Shown here: positions 42,981 to 51,868 of the stretch, piece by piece
Position numbering within the stretch: position 1 is the first letter of the stretch
Layout: each line of letters starts with the position of its first letter
DNA from: Acephala macrosclerotiorum
Lineage: Eukaryota > Ascomycota > Leotiomycetes > Helotiales > Mollisiaceae
NCBI GenBank assembly: GCA_014904845.1
Contig: MU119449.1
Span: 1-51,868 of the forward strand
Reading direction: 5' to 3'
Length of the DNA: 51,868 nt
Program-made: the position numbers and the translations under genes
The notes under the pieces: generated by a model
Told to the model about the DNA's origin: nothing
Seen by the model: only the letters and a program-made list of their open reading frames with translations
Databases searched by the model: none

Positions 42981-45900
42981 ATATTTTTTCGAGAAAAATA
43001 ATAATTATTTAATTACATTTTTTAACGACGATTATAAATTATATTAAATAAAATTTTAAAATGATTTTAAAATTCGTATAAATAATTAAAAACGTTTATA
43101 AAAGTATTAAAAATAAAAATAAATATATAACGTTTAAAGATTTTATTACTATTAATTTTAAAATTTTACGAATAAATTTTTTTTGAAAATGTTTTTTTTT
43201 TAAATTAATTAAATAAGAAATTAAAATATTTTTTTTTTTTTTAACATTTTAAATTTTTATTAATATAATTAATAATAAAAAAAAAATATTAAAAAAAATA
43301 CAAAAAAAAAAGAAACGATTTATACCTCGTATAATAAATATAAAAATTATAAAATTCGATTTTATTTTTAATTTTATTAAATAAATTATAAATATTAAAT
43401 ATATTTAATATATTTTTTTATAATAATTTTTTAAATAATTTTTTAATACGTGTAAAATTATTATAATAATATTTAAAAATTTCAATAATATATAAAAAAA
43501 TAATAAATGTATTAAAATTAATACAAATTTTTTTTTTTAAATATTTAAAAAAAAAAAAATTAAATAAATTTTTAAAATTATAAATATAATATTTTTAATC
43601 GAGAAAAATATTTAAAAATTAAATAAAATAAAAAATATTAAAAAAAATATTAAAATTTTTTTTTAATCGAATTTAAATAAAAAAAAAAAATTTTATATTT
43701 CAATTACAAATCAATAAATTTATAAATTAAATCGATAAAATAAATATTAATATTTAATAAATATTTTTTAAAAAAAAAATTAATAAAAAATTTTTTTTTT
43801 TATATATTTAAACGATAATAATAAATTTTAAAAATATTTTTAATTAAAAAAAATTACGAAAAAAACAAATATAAAAAATTTTAATAGTTTTTTTTTTTAC
43901 GTATTATTAAAAACGTTAATATTATCGAATAATAATTTAATATCGATTTAAATATTATTATCGAATAAATTTACGAATTTATAAATATACGAATTCGAAA
44001 TATTAAAAAAAAATTTAAAATCGTTAAATTTTCAAAAAACGTTTAATTTTTAAATTAAATTTCAAATTTAAAAAACTTATAATAATTATAAATTAATTAA
44101 ATAAATTTATAAAAATAAATTAAAAATAATAATAAAAAATTAAATATTTTATAATTATAATCGTTTAATTATACGTTTAAAAAATATTAAAATTAAATTT
44201 ATATTAAAAATTATTAATTAATATTATTAATCGATTAATAAAATAAATAAAATTAAAATTAAAAAAATAAATTTAATTCAAATTAAATTCAATAAAAATT
44301 TACGAGTTTTTTTATAATTTGAATTAAAAAATTTTTTTTAAATAAAAAATAAATAAATATTAAAATTAAATAATTATTTAAAAATAATTAAAAAAATTAT
44401 AAAAAGTTTTTTAAAATTAATCGAATTACGCGCGTATTTGTAATAACGTATAAAAAATCAATATAATAAAACGAATTAATAAAATACGTAAAATTAATTA
44501 AAAAATAAAATAAAAACAATTGTATTAAAAATAATAATAAAATAAAATAAAATAATAATTTGAAAATTCGAAATATTTAAAAACGATTATTATTTAATAA
44601 TCGATAAAATAATAATAAAAATTAATTAATTATATAAATTTAAATTAATTAAAATTGAAATTTTTATAAATAAAAACGATTTAAAATTAATAAACGTTTA
44701 AATATTATTTAAAAAATATATTAAATTATATTTTTATAATAATTATTACAAATATTATTTTAATTTATATAAAAAAAAAAAATTTAAAATATAAAAAAAA
44801 TATTATATAATATATAATTCTATTATTAATAAATAAAAATATATTGTTTATTATAATAAAAAATACGAAATAAAATATTTTTTATATTTTTTATATTTAA
44901 TAAAATTTTAAAAAAAATGAATTTATTTAAATACATAAATAATAATAATTAAACGCGTATAAAAAAATAATAAAACGCGAATTATTAAAATAAAAATTAA
45001 AACGTAAAAAACGAAAATTTTAATTAAAAAAAAAATTAAAAAAAAATTTATTATTTCGATTATTATTTTAATAATACTTATAATAATAATAAATTAAATA
45101 ATATTTAGTAAATTTATATAAATATTTAATTGTAATTTATTTGTTATTATTAAAACAATTTTTTAAGTATTTTACGAAACTCGAAAAAAAATTTTAAAAA
45201 TTTTTAAATACGATATAAAACTTAAAATTATACGAAAATCGTATTATAATATTTATTATAATAAAATACTTTTTGTAAATAAAATAAATTTTAATTAAAA
45301 TATAATTTTTATTACAAAAAAAATTAAAATTAAAAAATGAAAAATTGAATTAAAAAAATTAAAAAAAAAAAAAAAAAACAATAATTTATAATTAGAATTT
45401 AATTTATATAAATCGTATAAAATATAAAAATTAATTTACGAAATTTTTTTTGTAATAATAAAATTTACGTTTTTATAATATAAATAAATTTAATAATTTT
45501 GTAAATATTGAAAATAATCGTTTAAAAAATAATATTATTAAAATAATTCGATTAAAAAATTGAAAAAATAAATATTTCGAAAAAAAAAATATTTAATTTG
45601 TAAAAAAATATAAATAATTTAATTGAAATAAAAAAAAGAATTAAATGTTTATAAATAGAATTTTTAAAAATAAAATTTTTAATAAAATCAAAAAATATTA
45701 AACGTTATTAAAATTATTAATTATATAAAAATTATTATACGAGAAATTTTAATTGAAAATATTATTAATAATATTTTTAAAACGTACAATATTCGATAAA
45801 TATTTTTTAATACTAGAAAAAATTTTATCGTTTAATTTGATTTTAAAATTTTAATATTTAACGTTAATTTTATTATTATTAATATTATTAAACGAATTAA

Positions 45901-48900
45901 TATTATTAGAAAATATAAAATTATTAAAAAATTTTAATTAATTAATATTTGATTTTAATTTCTAAAATTAAATAATATTTAATTTTAATAAAAAATTAAT
46001 TATTTTTATAAAAATTTATAATAATAAATTTAAATATTATAAAAAAAATTTATTAAATATATTTATACGAATATTTAAAAATTTATATTTAAAAATAAAC
46101 ATTAAATTTAAAAATTATTATAATATGTTTTCAATTATATTTATTAATAAAATTAATAAATTTTATTACTAGAAACTCGCTAAAAAAAATTTATTTTTCG
46201 ATAAAATAATTAAAATCGTAAAATTGAATTTTGAGATTGAAAAACGTCGAAATAAAATATTTAATTAATAGAATATTATTATATTTATTATAATTCGAAT
46301 ATAAAATTTAAATAAAACGATTTTCGAATACTTTAAAATATTATACTAAAAATTGATTTAAAAATAATTTGATTTATATTCGAATATATAAACAAAAATT
46401 ATTATACGAAATAAATTTTATTATATTTATTAAAACGTATTAAAATATTATTAAACGTTTTTTCGATTATCGTCGAATTTTCAAATTATATACGAAAACG
46501 TTTATAACGCGATTTTATTTTAAATAAAAATAAAAACAATTTTTAAAATTTTTATAATTAAAAGAAAAAAAATCTATTAAAATACGAACGAATTATATTT
46601 TGCAAATTGTAAATATTTCTATAAAAATACTCGATATAATAATTGAATTAATTATAAAAAATCGATAATATATTAAAAAAAAAAAAAAAATACTTCGTTT
46701 ACAAAAACTCGAATTATTAAAATACTTATTATATATCAAAAAAAAAAAATATATATATATATAATAATTTTAAAAAATTGAAATCGTTCGATAAAAACAA
46801 AATAATTAAATTCGTAATTAAATTCGAAAAATTAAATTTTAATATTATTAAAAAATACGAATAATTTATTATATAATATTGAATATTGTAATACAATTAA
46901 AACTATTTTTTATATTTATTAATATAAAAATATATTTAATAAATTACTATATATTAAACGTTTTTATAAATATTATAATCGATATTAATATCGACAAAAA
47001 TCAATATTTAATTTTTTAACGAATTCGAAATATTAAATTAAATGAATTTAAAATTAAAAAAATAATAATCAAATTCGAGATCAATAAAATTTTATTTTTT
47101 AAAATTATCGATATTAATATATTAATTAAACGTATTACGTTTTACGTAATTTCAATAAATGTATTTTTTTTATTTTATTTTTAAAATATAAATAAACTAC
47201 GAATTAAATTCGATAATTTTAATAATATATTTATTATTAAAATGTTTAAATATTTTTAAATATTATTTAATTTATTTAAAAATTTAATTTATAGTAATTA
47301 TAAAATTTTTACGATAAAAATTAATTTTATTATTTATTATTTAATTAAAACAAAATTTAAACGATTATATAAATATTTTAAATATTTATCGATTGTTAAA
47401 TTTATACGAATATTAAAATATAAAAAATATTTTACGAATTTCAAAAAAATTAAAATAATAATAAATTTTTATTAATAATATCAAATAAATAATAAATTTT
47501 TCGATCACTTTAAATTTATATTACGCGACGATTATAATTTCAATTATTTCGTTTATTTAAATTATAAACGAAATTACAATATTTTAAATTATAAAACTTT
47601 TCGTTAATATATCGACAAAAAAATATAAAACGTTTTTCAAGTATATTGAATTAATATTTATTTTGAATTATTAATATTTATTATTTATAATTTTAAAACG
47701 AATTTCAATTTTAAAGAATTTTATAATAATATTAAAAATATAAATATTAATTTAAAAATTATATTAATAAAAATTTATAATTTAATTGATTTAATAAAAA
47801 AATATTTTATTTTATTAAAACGTATATATAATATATTAATTTAAAAATTTCTCGATTTATAAAAAAAAACGATTTTAAATAGCGATTAAAATAATTAATA
47901 ATATAATAAAATTAAACGATATTATTTTTACGTTTTTTATTTTTAGTATTTATTTTCAAATATTACAATAAAATATATTTATAATATTAATTACTATTAA
48001 AATTAAAACGATAAAAAATATAATAATTACAATTTAAAAATATTATACTATTTATCAAATTAATAATATTTTACAAATAAAAAATAATTTATAAAATTAT
48101 TATTTGATCGATTTATTTTTAAATTCAAAAGTATTTATTTAAAAAAAAAAATAAAAATAAAAAAAACTATATACGTTTTTAATAATAAATAAAAAAATAT
48201 ATTAATTACAATTGTTAAATAAATTAAAAATTTTTCATAGTATTATAATAAAATTATTTTATTAAAATTTTAAATAATTCGAAAAATTTATAAAAATTTA
48301 TTTATTAAAAAATTTAAATTTAGAATTAAATTTCTTTAAAAAAAATCGAAAATAAAAAAAAATTTATTTAATTTATTTTGTTCGATGAAAATTTATATTT
48401 ATTTCGAATTGTAATAAAAATCTTTTTTTATATTTTTAATTTCAATGAATATATTTATATAATAATTTGTATAAATATAAAAATTTTCGAAATTTATTTA
48501 ATCGAGAAAAAAATTAAAAATAAATAATTGTTTATAGATTTTTACGTAAAAAAAATTATTATTATTTTAAATAATTTGTTTACAATTTTTTGTAGAAAAG
48601 AAATTAATAAATTGATCGTAAAAAGAATTTTTGAATTGATTTTTAATAATTCGAAAAAAATTAATAATTGACGAATTTTCGATTTGAAATTAATAAATGA
48701 AATTAAAAGTATAAAAATAGTAATTTTATACGAAAAATCTCGTTTTGTAATTTAAATATTTAATAATAAAAACAAAAAAATAATATTGATTCAATTTTCG
48801 ATTATTTAATATATTAATTAATAAATTATTATCGTTTTAATTTCATTTTTCAAATTTAAAAAAATTAGTTTTTATTTAAAAAATAGTATTTAAATATACG

Positions 48901-51832
48901 TACAATTAATAATTTTATTAGTACGTATTATTTTTATTAGATTTTTAAAAAAATAGTAAATAAGTTTTTATTGAATATCGTTTTTAAAATAATTAAATTT
49001 TTTTATAAAATTTTAAAAATGAAAATATATTAATATAAAACGTATAATATTTATTATAAAAACAAATTTTCAATAGAGTTTTTAATTTTTGATTTCTATT
49101 TATTTATTACAAAAAGTAATTATATTTTATTCGAAATAATTAATATATAAATTAATAATATATTTATTTTAAAAAATTAAATTTTTATAAAATTAAAAAA
49201 TTTTAAATTATAAAAAATCAAATTATTAATTAAATTTATAAAGTTTTTTACGTCAAATATTTTTTTATTATTCAATAAATATAAATTAACAATAAACGAA
49301 ATTAAAAATAAAATTATATTTTCATAAAAAAAATAAAAAAAATATTTAAATTTAATTAATTTAAAATTAAATTTTTATAAATAAACGTATTTCGAGTAAT
49401 GTACTCGAAAAATATATATCAATTTTATTTATTAATCGAAAATTGCGTACAATATATCGATAATAATTCAATATTAAAATTTCAAAAAAAAGCAAATTAC
49501 AATACTAAATAAACGATTATAATAACAAATAAATAATCTCGATCGTAAATTTCGATTTCTTTGTTTAAATTTATATTCAATGAAATTTTTCGTTTTTATA
49601 AACGATTTTTTTACTATAAATAAAAATTTCAATTCGTAAATCGAATATATCGTTATTTTTAATAATAAAATTTATAACGATAAATAATTCGATTTACGAA
49701 ATAATTTATTTTATTAAAATTTAATAAAATACAAAAAAATTATTCGTATTATTTTAATTTTCGAATTATACGTAATAACAATTGAAATCGATATAAAAAT
49801 CTCGATTTTTATTATTTTTAATTTTATTATAAAACAATTAAAATTAAATTTAATTTTTGTAATTATTTGTATCGATTTTTTTTCTTTTTACGAGTATATA
49901 ATTAAACTCGATATTACTAAAGAAAAACGTTTTATAATCGATATTATAATTATCAAATAATTGTACGAATATAAATTTTTTTTAAAAATTTGATAAATTA
50001 TTAAAAATAATAATTTAATTAATATTATAATTAAATTTAATATTAATAAATTATTTAAATCGCTTATTAATACTAATTATTTCAATATTAAAATACAAAA
50101 ATAAATACAACGTTTTAAAATCTAGAAATTAATCGATAAAAACGAAAATAGTAAAAAAAATAATTATTAAAAAAAATAATACTAAAAAAAAAATATGTAA
50201 TTATTATTTTAATATTTTAATATTTTCGATATTTTTAATATTTTTCGAGAATAAAACTTTCGATTGATTCGAGAATTATAAATATTAAATTTGAAATTTT
50301 TTTTCTAAATTTGATTTAATTAATCAAATATTACAATACGTAATAATAATTGATTTACAATTAAATTTCTTTTTATTATTCGATAGTAAAATAATACGTT
50401 TATAATTGTAATAATATTTTTATTGTTTTCGATTTACGAATTGAAAAAAACTTTTTTTTTTAAAAAAAAAATTACTAATATTAATTTAATTAAATAATCG
50501 TTTAAACGATCAATTAAATAATTTTAATTATAATTTTTATTACTTTTGACAATAATTGTCTTAGTATTTGCTTTTTAATTTTACGTTTATACTTTTTAAT
50601 TATATAAATAAATAAATATTTTCTTTAAAAAAAAAGTAAACAAAATTAAATTATTAATATCAAATTAAAATTTTAATATTTTGTAATTTATTTTCCAATA
50701 TATTAATATTTATATTTTTTATTTTCACAAGAAGAAAAATTAAAATTCAATCGATTAATTAATAAAAAAAATATATAATATTTATAAATTAAAAAAAAAA
50801 TATACAAAAAATTGTAATTAAACGAATTTATATAATACTAAAAACAAAAAATTATATTATTACGAGAGATTTTAATAAATATAATTTCAAAGTATATAAT
50901 AAAAAAAACTTATAATATATAATAAATAGAAATATACTAATTCGTTTTTAATAATATTTAAATATTTATAAAAAAAAATTATTTTAAATTTCATTATATT
51001 TAATATATTAAATATATAAATTTAAATAAATACGATTACATATTATAAATCGAATTATTTGTTTTTATAAATCGAAATATTAAAATTTGAAAAAATTAAA
51101 AAATAAAAATTTAATACGAAAAAAATTACAATAATATATTAATTATAAGATTTTAAAATATAATTTTTTATTTAATTAAAAAATATAACAATTTGTAAAA
51201 TTTTTATAATAAAATAAAAAATTCGTTAAAATTTATAAAAAGTTTATTATATTAAAATAAATTTAAAATAAAAATTAAAAAAATTAAATAAAAAATATTA
51301 TTATAAATAAAAACGTATATTATATTATAAAATAAAAAAAATTCGATTTATTATTAATTTTTTTTTATACGATTAAAATTTTTTTTTTAATTAAATTAAA
51401 AAATAAATTGTTTTAAAAATTATTAAATTTTTTAATATTGTTTATAATATTAATAATATTTATAAAATTATAAAATATTTAAAACAATAAAAATACAAAT
51501 AAATAAAATTAAAAAAACATTTAAAAAAAAATTTAATTTCGAAATTAAATTTACGAAAAACGAATTTATAATTTTTAAATATATAAAGAAATTGAAAATA
51601 TTAAAATTATAATAAATAAATAAATTTTCGAATAAAAATTAATAATTAAATATTTAAATATTTATTTTGATAAATAATTAAAATTTATAAAATATATAAT
51701 TTAAAAATATTAAATAATTATTTTAATATTAAAATTAAAAAAAACAATAAAAAAAATTTTATTTAAAAGAATTTAAATAATTATAAAAACAATTATATTA
51801 TTAATATTTTTATATAAATTAAAATTATAATA

Positions 51833-51868
51833 ATAAAAAATAAAAAATAAAAAATAAAAAATAAAAAA
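51833..51868. repeat. TAAAAAA microsatellite at window edge
   Basis: Five 7-bp units of TAAAAAA run to the last base. The window may end here because the assembly ended in this repeat. Confidence 0.85.

Larger units (their letters stand above)
42344..51868. repeat. RIP-saturated AT-rich repeat desert
   Basis: About 9.5 kb of nearly pure A and T with no open frame of note on either strand. Most remaining C and G residues sit together as CpG in contexts such as ACGA, TCGA and ACGT; CpA, CpC and CpT are rare. This is what strong, repeated RIP leaves of transposons once all preferred sites are spent. The original element type cannot be read by eye. Long A and T homopolymers are frequent. It continues to the right edge of the window, so its real length is unknown. 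Confidence 0.9.

Noticed and set aside
51833..51868. Telomere
   Set aside because: The unit TAAAAAA has no G-rich TTAGGG pattern; it is an AT microsatellite.

Overview
The window is nuclear DNA of a filamentous ascomycete (Pezizomycotina). The evidence is many short introns of about 42-75 nt with GT..AG ends and CTRAY-type branch sites, two HET-domain genes, several 2EXR-domain genes, a Zn2Cys6 regulator, an ascomycete laccase ending in DSGL, and repeats with the transition damage of repeat-induced point mutation (RIP). The gene families fit Leotiomycetes, but that placement is an inference and not shown by the sequence.

Layout. 1-376: AT-rich remnant. 377-8065: a HET-domain gene cut by a complete Ty1/copia LTR retrotransposon (747-6229, 136-bp LTRs, 5-bp target duplication GCTCC, half-tRNA(iMet)-type primer site, degenerate pol). 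8426-8983 (-): blasticidin-S-deaminase-like cytidine deaminase. 9847-10545 (-): 2EXR protein. 12444-15643: seven-exon P-type ATPase of the bacterial MgtA/MgtB type. 16380-19965: three 2EXR genes in a row, the second with an in-frame stop. 20676-22108 (-): nine-exon LaeA-like methyltransferase. 23064-25178: intact HET gene with an N-terminal membrane segment. 26006-29574: eight-exon fungal aromatic-acid-exporter-like membrane protein (ArAE/FUSC). 29575-31258: decayed repeats and a MITE-like element. 31259-33024 (-): secreted Thr-rich protein in nine exons, one of 13 nt. 35640-37758: laccase with a long Ser/Thr-rich N-terminal segment. 39404-41625 (-): Zn2Cys6 transcription factor. 42344-51868: extremely AT-rich, ORF-free repeat desert in which most surviving C and G lie in CpG.

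How the genes relate. I see no single pathway. HET and 2EXR families are lineage-expanded in Pezizomycotina; HET domains act in allorecognition and programmed cell death. Here two HET and four 2EXR loci sit within about 25 kb; one HET copy is broken by a retrotransposon and one 2EXR copy by a stop. The methyltransferase, exporter, laccase and Zn2Cys6 factor are families common in secondary metabolism, but no backbone synthase is present, so a biosynthetic cluster is not supported. The layout looks like a fast-evolving accessory region next to an AT-rich isochore.

I did not find a clearly new biological system. The points most worth following are the HET disruption with a traceable pre-insertion state, the half-tRNA priming site, the CpG-only residue pattern of the AT desert, and the decayed 75-bp repeat plus MITE region. 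Exon joins were worked out by hand from reading frame, splice-site consensus and known family motifs, and have not been tested against transcripts or databases.
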